Notes: a model not told the origin generated them from the letters alone. Shown: positions 27,696 through 38,256, counted from the stretch's first letter. The stretch is 64,000 nucleotides of DNA from Hyphomonadaceae bacterium (GCA_014378995.1 JACMMP010000130.1:26602-90601), one strand, 5' to 3'. A program made the numbers and translations.

Positions 27696-28598
27696 ATGCT
27701 GAAGTTGAGCTCTCGCACGCTCGTGACCGCCGTTATGATGTGCTGCGCTTCGCTTTTCGCGGCGCCCGTGAACGCCGCTGAAACAACGGATTCTGAAGCG
27801 ATTGTTGTAACCGGGCAAACGCCCGAACGCGTGCAGCAATTCGTCGATTCCGTTTCCGCCGCCTCGCCGATGGCGGAGCAATTGCCGCGTTGGGACACCA
27901 GCATCTGCACAAGTTTGGCCGGTCTGCCGCGCCGGCAGGCGGAATTTATCGCTGACCGAGTCGCACAGCGCGCCATGGCGGTGGGCATCGAGCCGGGCGA
28001 GGCCGGCTGCCAAGCCAACGTATCCGTTATCTTCACGCAGGATTCGGATGAGGTCGCGCAACGCATGTTCGATCAGGATCGACAGATGTTCGCGTACTAT
28101 CAGGAAACCAACGTCTCGACGCTTGGCCAATCGGCTTTCAACCAGTTTCTTCGCTCGACGTCGCCGGTGCGCTGGTGGCATGTCTCGCACACGGTGACCG
28201 CCGACGGCCTCTCGCTGGCTGGCGATTCGTCGAGCGGAGGCCTGGAGAACGCGCCAACGCAGCGCGCCTCCGGAACGCGGCTGCGCAGCGAGACGCGTGA
28301 GGACTTACGCCGTGCGATCATCATTGTGGATGCGCGCCGCGTCGGCGCAGCGCAGCTCGCCGCGCTGGCGGACTACATCTCGATGGTGGCGCTGGCGCAG
28401 GTCGATCCCGCAGCGGACACGTCCGGCTTCCCCAGCATTCTCAATCTGTTCGCGCAGGGCGGTGAACCTGTCACCGAACTGACGCAGTGGGACCTCGCCT
28501 ACCTCGACGGCCTCTACAATGTCACCCGCGCCGCGGCGAGCGCCCAACAACAAGAGCGCGAGATTGCCAGGCACATGAGCGGCGCCCAAACCCCCTGA
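27696..28598 (+). CDS. hypothetical exported protein
   Basis: Signal peptide MLKLSSRTLVTAVMMCCASLFAAPVNAAE; intact ORF. Confidence 0.75.
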   Translation: MLKLSSRTLVTAVMMCCASLFAAPVNAAETTDSEAIVVTGQTPERVQQFVDSVSAASPMAEQLPRWDTSICTSLAGLPRRQAEFIADRVAQRAMAVGIEPGEAGCQANVSVIFTQDSDEVAQRMFDQDRQMFAYYQETNVSTLGQSAFNQFLRSTSPVRWWHVSHTVTADGLSLAGDSSSGGLENAPTQRASGTRLRSETREDLRRAIIIVDARRVGAAQLAALADYISMVALAQVDPAADTSGFPSILNLFAQGGEPVTELTQWDLAYLDGLYNVTRAAASAQQQEREIARHMSGAQTP

Positions 28599-28636
28599 CG
28601 CCCTAGGCCTAACGCAAGGGCATCACGTCAAATTCA

Positions 28637-28661
28637 GAGGCCGCGGTCGAACCGCGGCCTC
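28637..28661 (+). terminator. hairpin terminator
   Basis: GAGGCCGCGG-TCGAA-CCGCGGCCTC-TTTTT. Confidence 0.85.
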
Positions 28662-28713
28662 TTTTTATGCATGATCGGCGTACACATTCGCGAACGTGCT
28701 TTCCGGAGACTTC

Positions 28714-29871
28714 ATGAGAATTCTGATCCTCGCCGCTGCGATGCTGCTCAGCGCCTGCGGCGGCAGCACCGTTGCCACCGCAACCACCGTCGCGGCGCCC
28801 TTACCGCGCGAGGCGAGCGGCTGGGTCGAACTTGAACCGCAACCTGTCGAGATTGATGGCGAGACGCTGACCGCCACTTGCTCGGATGTGCCGGGCGCGG
28901 ACGCGGCGTTCAAGTTTTGGGCGCGCCGGGGCGCCAGCAACAACCTTGTTGTGTTCTTCGATGGCGGCGGCGCCTGCTGGGATAACCTCACCTGCTCGGT
29001 GCCGCGCCTTGCCGTCAACACGCGCGAGGAAGACGGTTTCTACAAAGCCGAACTGCTCCCTGGCGATGACCCGAACACGTTGTCGGGAGTTTTCGATCTC
29101 GATAATCCACGAAATCCGCTGCGGGACTGGAGCTTCGTGTTCGTGCCCTATTGCACCGGCGATGTGCATTCAGGCTCCAACACTGCGACCTACACCGATC
29201 CAGATACCGGTGAGACCTTCACGCTGGAGCATCGCGGTGCAGACAATTTCCGCGTCGTGCTGGAATGGATGCGGCAAAACTTCGTGACCCCGGAGCAGAT
29301 CGTGGTGACGGGCTCAAGCGCCGGCGCTTACGGCGCGGCCACGCACTTTGCCCCCATCCGCGCCGCCTTCCCGGCCGGGCGCGCCCTGATGCTGGGCGAC
29401 GCCGGCCAGGGCGTCGCAACGCGCGACTTTCTGCAATCGCGCAACGGCAGCTGGCGTTATCAGCTGCCGGAGAGCGTCTTTGGCGCCGATGGCGAGGTGA
29501 CTGCGGACGAAGACATTGTCGGCATGCTGGCGGCGCATTATCCCGATGACCGCTTTGCGCAATACACGACCGCGCAGGACCTTACGCAGACGGCGTTCTA
29601 CGCGCTGATGGGCGTGCCGGGCGCGTGCCGCGCCTGGACCCAAAAGATGGCGACGGATCTTAGCCGGCGTCAAACCGCGCCGAATTTCCGCTCTTACGTC
29701 GCCGTCGGCCAATCGCATACGATTCTGCGCTCGCCCCTTTTCTACAGCCAGCGCAGCGGCGGCGCACCGTTCGCGGAATGGCTGGCGGCCGCGCTGAGCG
29801 ATGAAGGCGACGACTGGACGAATCGCGCATGCGAAAATTGCTCTCGGCCGCCGGCACGCTGCCAATTCTGA
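28714..29871 (+). CDS. pectinacetylesterase-family lipoprotein hydrolase
   Basis: Lipobox MLLSACG; VVFFDGGGACWDNLTC, FVFVPYCTGDVHSG, VVTGSSAGAYGA, GQSHTILRSPLFYS. Confidence 0.8.
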   Translation: MRILILAAAMLLSACGGSTVATATTVAAPLPREASGWVELEPQPVEIDGETLTATCSDVPGADAAFKFWARRGASNNLVVFFDGGGACWDNLTCSVPRLAVNTREEDGFYKAELLPGDDPNTLSGVFDLDNPRNPLRDWSFVFVPYCTGDVHSGSNTATYTDPDTGETFTLEHRGADNFRVVLEWMRQNFVTPEQIVVTGSSAGAYGAATHFAPIRAAFPAGRALMLGDAGQGVATRDFLQSRNGSWRYQLPESVFGADGEVTADEDIVGMLAAHYPDDRFAQYTTAQDLTQTAFYALMGVPGACRAWTQKMATDLSRRQTAPNFRSYVAVGQSHTILRSPLFYSQRSGGAPFAEWLAAALSDEGDDWTNRACENCSRPPARCQF

Positions 29872-29961
29872 GCCATTTGCGGCCTGCGGCTTTTTCGCAG
29901 TTGCAAGTCAATCGCAACAAGGATAATGCTAACGCCTCGCAAAAACACTCGGGGCGGTAGG

Positions 29962-32046
29962 ATGAAGATCAGGAAACGTGGGGCGCGTCGGACGCTGGTT
30001 CTGACGGGGACGATGCTGGCGACCTTGGGCGCCGCACCTGCGTTCGGAGAAATGGTCGCCGATTCCGAACCGATCGATGTGATCGGTCACCGGCCCGCTT
30101 ACACTGAAGCCGAAACGTCCACGGCGACGCGCACGGACACGCCGCTCCGGGACGTGCCGCAATCGGTTACAATCATAACCAATGATCTGATTGAAGATCA
30201 GGCGATGCGCTCGATGGCGGACGTCGTGCGTTATGTTCCGGGCGTTTCGATGGGCCAGGGTGAAGGCCATCGCGACGCGCCGACGTTGCGCGGCAACAGC
30301 TCGACCGCGGATTTCTTCGTCGATGGCGTGCGTGACGACGTTCAATACTTCCGCGATCTCTACAACGCCGAGCGCGTCGAGGTGCTCAAGGGTCCGAACG
30401 CGATGATTTTCGGCCGCGGCGGCGGCGGCGGCGTGATCAATCGCGTGACCGAGTGGGCGGATTGGTCGCCCGAGCGCGAACTCGCGCTGACCGTGGGCTC
30501 GTACGAGCAGTACCGCGGGACCGCCGACATCGGCGGCGCCTTCGGCGATGCGACCGCGTTGCGGCTGAACGCGGTCTACGAACAATCGGAGTCATACCGC
30601 GATTTCGTCTCGCTGGAGCGTTATGGCGTGAATCCCACCGCTGCGTTCCAGTTCGGCGACAGCACGACAGTGCGCGCGGGCTACGAGCACTCCCGCGACG
30701 ACCGCACCGTGGATCGCGGCGTGCCGTCGCAGAACGGCCGCCCCTGGAGCGGCAGCCGCTCGGCATTTTTTGGCAACCCGAACCTCAGCTACGCCGAAAC
30801 CGAGGTCGATATCCTCAACCTCCACGTCGATCACGACTTCAACGCCAATCTCGAACTGCGTAATCGCATGGTGGCCGCGGACTATTACAAATTCTACCAG
30901 AACATCCATGCCAACTCGGCCGTGAACGGCGCCGGCAACGTCGCGCTGCAGGGCTATAACGCCGCAACCGAGCGGCAGAATTTCTTTAATCAGACCGACC
31001 TGATTTGGCGCGCCGAAACAGGCGCCGTGCGCCACACCGTGCTCGCCGGCTTCGAGTTCGGCATGCAAGAGACCGACAACACGCGCTCGCCCAATTTCAC
31101 CGGCCTGCCCACAGTGAATGTCGCAAGTCCGACAACGGCCGCCACCGGTGCGATCCCAACGCCGCTGCAAACGAACAACGCCGTCGGAGTGGATGTCGCC
31201 GCGTTCTATCTGCAAGATCAGGTCGCGCTGTCCGACCAATGGCAAATCGTGGCCGGCGTTCGGTTCGACCGCTTCGATCTCGATCTCGACGATCGCCGCG
31301 CCGCCAACGCCGATTTTAGCCGCCAAGACGATCTCGTCTCGCCGCGCGTGGGCGTGATCTATCGGCCAATCGAGCCGCTCTCGTTCTATGCGAGCTACGG
31401 CGTCTCGTATCTTCCTCAATCAGGCGATCAGTTCTCATCGCTCGACGCGACCAGCGCGGCGCTTGACCCGGAAGAGTTCGAAAATATCGAGCTGGGCCTG
31501 AAGTGGGATGTCTCGCCTGATCTTGCGTTCACCGCGGCAATCTATCGCCTTGAACGCAGCAACACCCGCGCGATCGATCCGATCACCAGCCTCACCGTGC
31601 TCACGGGCGCGCAGCGCAGCGAGGGGCTCGAACTCGGTCTCGCCGGTCAAGTGACCGAGAACTGGCAAATCGCCGGCGGCTACGCTTACCAGGACGCCGA
31701 AATCACCAGCACCACGACCGCCGCACCCGCCGGCCGCGCTGTGCCGCTGACGCCGGAGCACACGTTCTCGCTCTGGAGCATGGTGCGCTTTTCGCCGCGT
31801 TTCGGCGTCGGCGCCGGGGTAACGCATCAGAGCGAGATGTTCGCCTCCATCAGCAACGCGGTGACGCTGCCAGAATTCACCCGGATTGACGCGGCGCTGT
31901 TCGTGGCGCTGACCGACACGGTCGAGGCGCAGCTGAACATCGAAAATCTGCTCGATGAAGATTATTGGGGCACTGCGCACAACGACAACAATATCACGCC
32001 GGGCTCGCCGACCGCGGCGCGCGTGACATTGCGGACGCGGTTTTAG
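29962..32046 (+). CDS. TonB-dependent siderophore receptor
   Basis: Plug domain DVPQSVTIITNDLIEDQAMRSMADVVRYVPGVSMGQGEGHRDAPTLRG; C-terminal aromatic TLRTRF. Confidence 0.92.
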   Translation: MKIRKRGARRTLVLTGTMLATLGAAPAFGEMVADSEPIDVIGHRPAYTEAETSTATRTDTPLRDVPQSVTIITNDLIEDQAMRSMADVVRYVPGVSMGQGEGHRDAPTLRGNSSTADFFVDGVRDDVQYFRDLYNAERVEVLKGPNAMIFGRGGGGGVINRVTEWADWSPERELALTVGSYEQYRGTADIGGAFGDATALRLNAVYEQSESYRDFVSLERYGVNPTAAFQFGDSTTVRAGYEHSRDDRTVDRGVPSQNGRPWSGSRSAFFGNPNLSYAETEVDILNLHVDHDFNANLELRNRMVAADYYKFYQNIHANSAVNGAGNVALQGYNAATERQNFFNQTDLIWRAETGAVRHTVLAGFEFGMQETDNTRSPNFTGLPTVNVASPTTAATGAIPTPLQTNNAVGVDVAAFYLQDQVALSDQWQIVAGVRFDRFDLDLDDRRAANADFSRQDDLVSPRVGVIYRPIEPLSFYASYGVSYLPQSGDQFSSLDATSAALDPEEFENIELGLKWDVSPDLAFTAAIYRLERSNTRAIDPITSLTVLTGAQRSEGLELGLAGQVTENWQIAGGYAYQDAEITSTTTAAPAGRAVPLTPEHTFSLWSMVRFSPRFGVGAGVTHQSEMFASISNAVTLPEFTRIDAALFVALTDTVEAQLNIENLLDEDYWGTAHNDNNITPGSPTAARVTLRTRF

Positions 32047-32103
32047 GGAAATCTGGAGGCCGGCGCTGGCCGGCGCGGCCGCTGACGGTCCATATTCACG
32101 CGC

Positions 32104-32568
32104 ATGAACGCGCCCACCATCTTCATCGATGCTGACGCCTGCCCCGTGAAGGAAGAGATTTACCGGGTTGCGCGACGGACAGGCTGCCCGGTGCAGGTGG
32201 TGGCGAACATGTTCATGCGCACGCCGCCGGATGTGACGCTGACAGTGGTCGATGCCGGCGCCGACGTCGCGGACGACTGGATCGCCGAGCGCGTGCAGCC
32301 AGGCGACATCGTCATCACTAACGACATTCCATTGGCCAGCCGCACGTTGAAGGCGGGCGGCGCGGCGCTCGGCGCAAGCGGCAAGGCGTTCACCGAAAGC
32401 TCGATCGGGGCTGCCTTAGCGCAGCGCGAATTGATGGAGCATTTGCGCTCGTTCGGCGAAGGCATGGGTGGGCCAAAGCCCTTCTCACCGGGCGATCGCT
32501 CCCGCTTTCTCTCGTCGCTGGACGCAGCCGTGCAGCGCGCCAAGCAAGGCAAGCGCCAAGGCGGCTAG
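32104..32568 (+). CDS. UPF0178/YaiI family protein
   Basis: IFIDADACPVKEEIYRVARR, DIVITNDIPLASR, GGPKPFSPGDRSRF. Confidence 0.9.
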   Translation: MNAPTIFIDADACPVKEEIYRVARRTGCPVQVVANMFMRTPPDVTLTVVDAGADVADDWIAERVQPGDIVITNDIPLASRTLKAGGAALGASGKAFTESSIGAALAQRELMEHLRSFGEGMGGPKPFSPGDRSRFLSSLDAAVQRAKQGKRQGG

Positions 32569-32687
32569 GCTTGCGCTATCCCAACAGCTTGAATTTCGGC
32601 CTTTTCGCCCCACATTGATGCTTTGCGGCCTCTTCGCCGCGCGTTTGACTGCGCCATACCCCAGGCGCGGCTTGAGGCGACAAAGCT

Positions 32688-32975
32688 ATGAATTACGGCC
32701 GGCAATCCTTTAGACCCCCGCAGCCGCCGCACGTCGTGGCCAAGACGCTTAAATATAACGAAGCGCAGGAACATTTGCTGCGCCGTCTCGGCAGCGCTCT
32801 GGTGCTGCAATGGGACGAACTGCCCGACGCGTTGCAGGATTTGATCATCGATCAAGCTGCCGCTGTCGAAGACCGGGACGAGGCGGCCCACGACAGCACC
32901 GTCATCGAAGCGTTCATCCGGAACGCCAAGGTCATCGCGCTCAGCAAACCGCCAGCGGTCCCCGAGGCGAAATAA
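32688..32975 (+). CDS. hypothetical 95-aa protein
   Basis: Intact short ORF without recognised domain. Confidence 0.6.
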   Translation: MNYGRQSFRPPQPPHVVAKTLKYNEAQEHLLRRLGSALVLQWDELPDALQDLIIDQAAAVEDRDEAAHDSTVIEAFIRNAKVIALSKPPAVPEAK

Positions 32976-33066
32976 CGATCTGCGCGTGTGAAATCGCAGG
33001 AAAGTGCAAGCGGCGCTAGGCGCCCGGCAGGTACCTCGTGGGTGTTAACCACATGAGGACAAGCCG

Positions 33067-33441
33067 ATGCGCAATCCCATCGAAACATTCGTCCACCACG
33101 CCGTCGCAGGGGTTTGCTTTCTCCTCGTGACGCTCATTGCAGCGCCCTCACCGGCGCTCGCGTCATCCGCTGGTGAAGCCGTGATTGTGCGCACGCGCGA
33201 TCTTGATCTCACCACAGATGCTGGCGCTCGGCGATTATTGCGGCGGCTCGATCACGCGATCGATCTCGTGTGCGGAGGCTCTTTCCTCCAACAATTTTCG
33301 GCCGCGCGTCGGGCGCACGCGACATGCTATGAAAGCAAAATGTCCGAGACACTGGCGCGGCTTGATGCGCCGCTCGTCCACGAGCAATATACGCGGCAGT
33401 CGGCGCGTACGAGGCAGCGCACGCGCAACCGGCAATCTTGA
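33067..33441 (+). CDS. UrcA family protein
   Basis: VIVRTRDLDLTTDAGARRLLRRLDHAIDLVCGG...YESKMSETLARLDAP. Confidence 0.75.
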   Translation: MRNPIETFVHHAVAGVCFLLVTLIAAPSPALASSAGEAVIVRTRDLDLTTDAGARRLLRRLDHAIDLVCGGSFLQQFSAARRAHATCYESKMSETLARLDAPLVHEQYTRQSARTRQRTRNRQS

Positions 33442-33456
33442 CGGAGAGCAGCCCCA

Positions 33457-34254
33457 GTGGCCCGCATAGTCTCCCTTTGGCGCTCGCCTGAGATCGATGT
33501 TTATCGCTTCGATCATCCGGTGGAGCATGAGGACCAAGCTTACGAAGAAGTCGCCGGCGCGTTCAGGGCGAGCTTCGTTGAGGAAGGAACGTTCGATTTA
33601 CACATCGGCGAAAGCCGCTGGCGGGTGGCCGCGGGCGACGTGATGCTAAGCTATCCCGGCATGCGTTTCCGCGCCGGGTTTCAGGGCAAAGGCTTCAACG
33701 ACACGTGCCTCTCTGTGACGTACCTGGCGTCGCGGCAGGACGGGTTCGATCCCGAGCAGCGTTGGGCAAAGTCCGGCCGCCCAGTGCTGCCCGCGAGCAA
33801 CCGGCTGCGCTATCTGCGCTGGGGCTTGCGCCGCGCGATCGAGAGCAGCGCGCCGATGTTTGCGGAATATTGCGCTACGGAGATTTTCCGCAGCGATTCT
33901 GGCGGTAAGCCAGCGCCTTTGTTCAGCGAGCGGAAATTCTGTTGGTACGCCGAGCGCGTGCATCATGTGCGTGAGCGGATCGATGCCGAGTACGCAGACG
34001 CGATGACGGTCTCCGAACTCGCGCGCGGCGTCGGCATGAGCATGTTTCACTTTACGCGCGTGTTCATCGAGTTGATGGGCGTGCCGCCGCACCGTTATCT
34101 GCTGGAAACGCGCCTCAAGGCGGCGCGGGCGATGCTGCGTCAGGGGCGCAGCGTGACCGAGACGTGCTTTGCCTGCGGCTTCAACAATCTGAGCCATTTT
34201 AGCCGCAGCTTCGCCCGCCGTTATGGCGAGGCGCCCTCCCGCCTATTTGCTTGA
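33457..34254 (+). CDS. AraC family transcriptional regulator
   Basis: C-terminal HTH MSMFHFTRVFIELMGVPPHRYLLETRLKAARAML...CGFNNLSHFSRSFARRYG. Confidence 0.9.
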   Translation: MARIVSLWRSPEIDVYRFDHPVEHEDQAYEEVAGAFRASFVEEGTFDLHIGESRWRVAAGDVMLSYPGMRFRAGFQGKGFNDTCLSVTYLASRQDGFDPEQRWAKSGRPVLPASNRLRYLRWGLRRAIESSAPMFAEYCATEIFRSDSGGKPAPLFSERKFCWYAERVHHVRERIDAEYADAMTVSELARGVGMSMFHFTRVFIELMGVPPHRYLLETRLKAARAMLRQGRSVTETCFACGFNNLSHFSRSFARRYGEAPSRLFA

Positions 34255-34331
34255 ACTTTGGCAAGGAAGCGCAAGCCGGCGGGGCGTCGTGTCCGCTAAT
34301 TTCAGCGCCTGAGCCAATCAGGAAAACGCCC

Positions 34332-34784
34332 ATGGATCTCCGCGCCGCCGCTTATCCGATTATCGCCTTGGCGCTCGGCGCGTCCGAGGCCGGCAATACC
34401 GAAGACGCCCGCGCAATCGCCGCGATGGACACCGCCTATCAGGCGGCCGTGGAGCGCAACGACGCCGGCGCCATGGCGGAAATCCTGCACGAGGACATGA
34501 TCCTCGTCGTCGGCGCGGGCACTGTGTTCACCCGCGAAGACCTGCTCCAATCGGCGCGCACGCGCGAGTTTATCTACGAGCACCAAGTCGAAGACGAAGG
34601 CACGCAAACGGTGCGGCTCTTCGGTCCCGACACGGCGATCGTGACGGCTCGGCTTTGGCTCAAAGGCACGCGCAACGGCCACGCCTTCGATCGGCGGCTG
34701 TGGTTCAGCGACACCTATGTGCGCACGCCGCAAGGCTGGCGCTACGCGTTCGGGCAAGCCTCGCTAGCGCTGCCGGCGGACTGA
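34332..34784 (+). CDS. nuclear transport factor 2-like (DUF4440/SnoaL-type) protein
   Basis: AIAAMDTAYQAAVERNDAGAMAEILHEDMILVVGAGTVFTREDLL. Confidence 0.75.
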   Translation: MDLRAAAYPIIALALGASEAGNTEDARAIAAMDTAYQAAVERNDAGAMAEILHEDMILVVGAGTVFTREDLLQSARTREFIYEHQVEDEGTQTVRLFGPDTAIVTARLWLKGTRNGHAFDRRLWFSDTYVRTPQGWRYAFGQASLALPAD

Positions 34785-34794
34785 TTGATTTTGA

Positions 34795-35223
34795 CTAATC
34801 GCCACGCGGGCTCGGATCGCCATATCGATTGGCGCCGATTGAGCCCGGCACGAGAAACAGGATAGCTAAGTAGCCTAGGTTCACTGGCACGATGAACACT
34901 ATCATCCACGGTGATGCATTGGTTTTTGTCGCGACGCTGAATAGGAAAGCCGCCACTCCGAAAATGGGAGCCAGCCATCAGCCCGACAGGCCGACGTCAT
35001 GAAAGCGGCGCACGACCAAGCTGATGTCTGCATACATCAAGGGAATCATGATTATTGCCATGCCGATCGTGAAGGCGGCGGCGTGAGATGTGACGACGCT
35101 AAGCGCTCCAATCAGAAGCATTCCCGCAGCTGTGCCGACAGCGCAGAGCACAAAGTGCCGCCACAGCAATTGGCTACGGCGCAGACGACCCTCGTAAGTC
35201 GTGAACTCTCTAAGCCAACTCAA
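34795..35223 (-). pseudogene. DUF805 family gene interrupted by one in-frame TGA
   Basis: Reads MSWLREFTTYEGRLRRSQLLW...LVVRRFHDVGLSG[TGA]WLAPIFGVAAFLFSV...LFLVPGSIGANRYGDPSPRGD*. Confidence 0.8.
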
Positions 35224-37210
35224 TCATCACCTCATCCGCCGCGACGCTTGCGCCGGCGGCGATGTGGACTTTGGCGATGACGCCGTCGCGTTCGGCGCGG
35301 ATGATGTTTTGCATCTTCATGGCTTCAACGACGGCGACGCCTTCGCCCGTCTTCACGTCCTGTCCCTCTTTGACGTCGATGGAAATGACGAGGCCGGGCA
35401 TGGGCGAGACGATGAGTTTCGAGGTGTCGGCCTTCTGCTTTTCTGGGAGGCGTTGATGTAATTCGGCGCCCCGCGGCGTGGCGACGAGCGCAAGCACGGT
35501 GATTCCGCGATGGCGGAGCGTGTAGCCGCCGGGCGCGGTCTTGATCTTCACGGAAAAAGGCTGGCCGTCGAACTTGCCGCTGATGATGCGCGCGCCTGGG
35601 CGTGTCGTCGTATCGAAGCGGTGCTTCTTGCCATCGATGACGACATTCGCGCCGGACTCGTCGAGATCGACTTGGGTGAGATGGTGGACCTTATCGAGGA
35701 TCACCGTCCACGCGCGCTGCCAGTCTTTGACTACGCCGTTGATCTGGCCGCTGACTTCGCGGGCGCGGCGGGCGGTGAATGAGCGAGCGACGGCGGCCGT
35801 GGCGATCAGCAGCTTTTGCTGCTGCGGGGTGGGCGCCACGCCTGCGAAGCCGTCCGGGAAATGCTGCTTGATGTAGGCGGTGGTGAAATCGCCCTTGCGG
35901 AAATCTTTTTCCTCCATCACGGCGCCGAGGAACGCGATGTTGTCGGCGATGCCATCGATGAGGAAATTGTCGAGCGCTGCGGCTTGGGCGTCGATGGCGG
36001 CGATGCGCGTTGGCGCATGCGTGATGAGCTTGGCGATCATCGGATCGTAGAACATCGAAATCTCGTCGCCCTCGCGGACGCCGGTTTCGTTGCGGAGTGT
36101 GATGTCGCCAGTCTTGCCTTCGGCGGGCGCTTGGTAGGCTTTGAGGCGCCCTATGCTGGGCAGAAAGTTGCGGTATGGGTCTTCGGCGTAGATGCGGCTC
36201 TCGATCGCCCAGCCTTTGATCTTCAGATCCTTCTGCTTGAAGGCGAGCTTCTCCCCGGCGGCGACGCGGATCATCTGCTCGACCAGATCCAGACCCGTGA
36301 TCATCTCCGAGACCGGATGCTCCACTTGGAGACGCGTGTTCATCTCCAGGAAGAAGAAGCTCTTGTCGGCGCCGCTGGCCACGAACTCGACCGTGCCGGC
36401 GCTATCGTACTGGACGGCGCGCGCCAGAGCGCAGGCTTGCTCGCCCATCGCCATGCGCGTTTTCTCATCAAGCAGAGGCGACGGCGCCTCTTCGATGACT
36501 TTCTGGTTGCGGCGCTGGATCGAGCATTCGCGCTCAAACAAATGGACGACGTTACCGTGCTTATCGCCGAGCACTTGAATTTCGATGTGCCGAGGTGCGG
36601 TGACGAATTTCTCGATGAAAATGCGGTCGTCGCCGAATGCGCCCTTGGCTTCGGCGCGCACGGCGGGGAAGCCTTCCTCAACGTCGCGGCGATTGTGCGC
36701 GACGCGGATGCCCTTGCCGCCGCCGCCTGCGCTGGCCTTGATCATCACCGGATAGCCTATCTCCTCCGAGATCTGCACCGCGTGTTCGACGCCTTCGATC
36801 TCGCCGATGAACCCTGGCACGCAGGATACGCCCGCTTCAGCGGCGCTCTTCTTGGACTCGATCTTGTCGCCCATGGCGCGGATGGCGTGGGCGTTAGGAC
36901 CGATAAAGACGATCTTCTCGGCTTGCAGCCGATCGGCGAACTCGGCCTTCTCGGAGAGAAAGCCGAAGCCGGGATGGATCGCTTGCGATCCGGTCTGGCG
37001 GGCGGCGGCGACGATCTTGTCGATCACCAAATAGGATTGCGCCGCCGGCGATGGGCCGATGAACACGGCCTCGTCGGCCATCTCGACGGCGAGGCTGTCG
37101 GCGTCCGCCTCGGAGAACACCATCGCTGTCTTGATGCCGAGCCGGCGGGCGGTGCGGATGATGCGGACCGCCACTTCGCCCCGGTTGGCGATCAGAATTT
37201 TATCGAACAT
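35210..37210 (-). CDS. pccA: acetyl/propionyl-CoA carboxylase alpha subunit (biotin carboxylase + BCCP)
   Basis: MFDKILIANRGEVAVRIIRTARRLG, MIKASAGGGGKGIR, MNTRLQVEHPVSE, C-terminal biotinyl VEAMKMQN. Confidence 0.93.
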   Translation of the reverse strand: MFDKILIANRGEVAVRIIRTARRLGIKTAMVFSEADADSLAVEMADEAVFIGPSPAAQSYLVIDKIVAAARQTGSQAIHPGFGFLSEKAEFADRLQAEKIVFIGPNAHAIRAMGDKIESKKSAAEAGVSCVPGFIGEIEGVEHAVQISEEIGYPVMIKASAGGGGKGIRVAHNRRDVEEGFPAVRAEAKGAFGDDRIFIEKFVTAPRHIEIQVLGDKHGNVVHLFERECSIQRRNQKVIEEAPSPLLDEKTRMAMGEQACALARAVQYDSAGTVEFVASGADKSFFFLEMNTRLQVEHPVSEMITGLDLVEQMIRVAAGEKLAFKQKDLKIKGWAIESRIYAEDPYRNFLPSIGRLKAYQAPAEGKTGDITLRNETGVREGDEISMFYDPMIAKLITHAPTRIAAIDAQAAALDNFLIDGIADNIAFLGAVMEEKDFRKGDFTTAYIKQHFPDGFAGVAPTPQQQKLLIATAAVARSFTARRAREVSGQINGVVKDWQRAWTVILDKVHHLTQVDLDESGANVVIDGKKHRFDTTTRPGARIISGKFDGQPFSVKIKTAPGGYTLRHRGITVLALVATPRGAELHQRLPEKQKADTSKLIVSPMPGLVISIDVKEGQDVKTGEGVAVVEAMKMQNIIRAERDGVIAKVHIAAGASVAADEVMIELA

Positions 37211-37262
37211 GGAGCGGGTGTTAGCGGGGTTTCGCGGGCGCGTCATCTGCTATGGTTCGCCG

Positions 37263-38255
37263 ATGAATCGCAGAGAAGCCCTGCTCGGCGCCGTTGCCCT
37301 CGCGGGATGCGGCGCGGCCACCAGCCAGGCGCCGGTGACGCCGTTCCCGATCCGCCGCGGCGTCAATATGGGCAATGCGCTGGAGGCGCCCAACGAAGGC
37401 GATTGGGGCTATCGGATCGAGGCGGATCATTTCTCGGCCATCGCCGACGCTGGCTTCGACGGCCTGCGGCTGCCGGTGCGGTGGGATGCGCATGCGGAAA
37501 CGGCCTCGCCCTTCACGATCGCGTCGGCCTTCTTCCGCCGCATCGATCGCGTGCTCGACCAAGCGCTCGAGCGCGGCCTCAAGGTTCAACTCGACTTGCA
37601 TCACTATGACGACCTGATCGCGCACGACGATCGCGAGCGGCGCCGCTTCATCGAGCTTTGGCGCCAGATCGCGCGGCGCTATCGCAATCAGCCCGACTGC
37701 CTGATCTTGGAACCGCTCAATGAGCCGAACGGCGAGCATTGGCGCGGCGAGCGGCTGACGGCGCTGCAACGCGATGTCGTCGCCGCGATCCGCGAAAGCA
37801 ATCCGACGCGCCTCATCGTGCTTGGCCCGGGCAATTGGCAGAACATCGATGCGCTGCGCAGCTGGACGCCGCCGGACGGATCGAACATAGCCGTCAGCGT
37901 GCATTATTATGAACCGCACGCTTTCACGCACCAGGGCGCCGAATGGCTCGGCGAGGACGCGCCGCGTTATAATCGCGAATGGGGGCTTGAGGCGGATCGC
38001 CGCGAAGTCGCCGCGCACATCGCGCGCGCCGCCAATTGGGGCGCGTCGCGCGGCTATGCGATGCAGCTCGGCGAATTCGGCGCCAATGCGCGCGTGCCGC
38101 TGGCGCAACGCGCGGCGTGGACGCGTGCCGTGCGCGAAGCGTGCGATGCGCATGCGATGGGCTGGTGCGTCTGGGATTTCGCCGGCGCGTTTCCGGTTTG
38201 GGATCGCGAGCGGGAAGCGTTGGTTCCGGAGATGGTTGAGGCCTTACTTCGTTAA
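37263..38255 (+). CDS. glycoside hydrolase family 5-like lipoprotein
   Basis: GVNMGNALEAP, LEPLNEPNG (acid/base), MQLGEFGAN (nucleophile). Confidence 0.88.
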   Translation: MNRREALLGAVALAGCGAATSQAPVTPFPIRRGVNMGNALEAPNEGDWGYRIEADHFSAIADAGFDGLRLPVRWDAHAETASPFTIASAFFRRIDRVLDQALERGLKVQLDLHHYDDLIAHDDRERRRFIELWRQIARRYRNQPDCLILEPLNEPNGEHWRGERLTALQRDVVAAIRESNPTRLIVLGPGNWQNIDALRSWTPPDGSNIAVSVHYYEPHAFTHQGAEWLGEDAPRYNREWGLEADRREVAAHIARAANWGASRGYAMQLGEFGANARVPLAQRAAWTRAVREACDAHAMGWCVWDFAGAFPVWDREREALVPEMVEALLR

Positions 38256-38256
38256 A

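Noticed and set aside
29900-29961. Possible Fur/Irr box upstream of the TonB receptor
   Set aside because: Only a weak AT-rich match; not enough to call a site by eye.
33457-34254. AraC regulator as part of a novel system with neighbouring genes
   Set aside because: Neighbours (UrcA, NTF2-like) show no coherent system; typical single regulator.
35816-37609. 597-aa + strand ORF opposite pccA
   Set aside because: Antisense shadow of a highly conserved biotin carboxylase gene.
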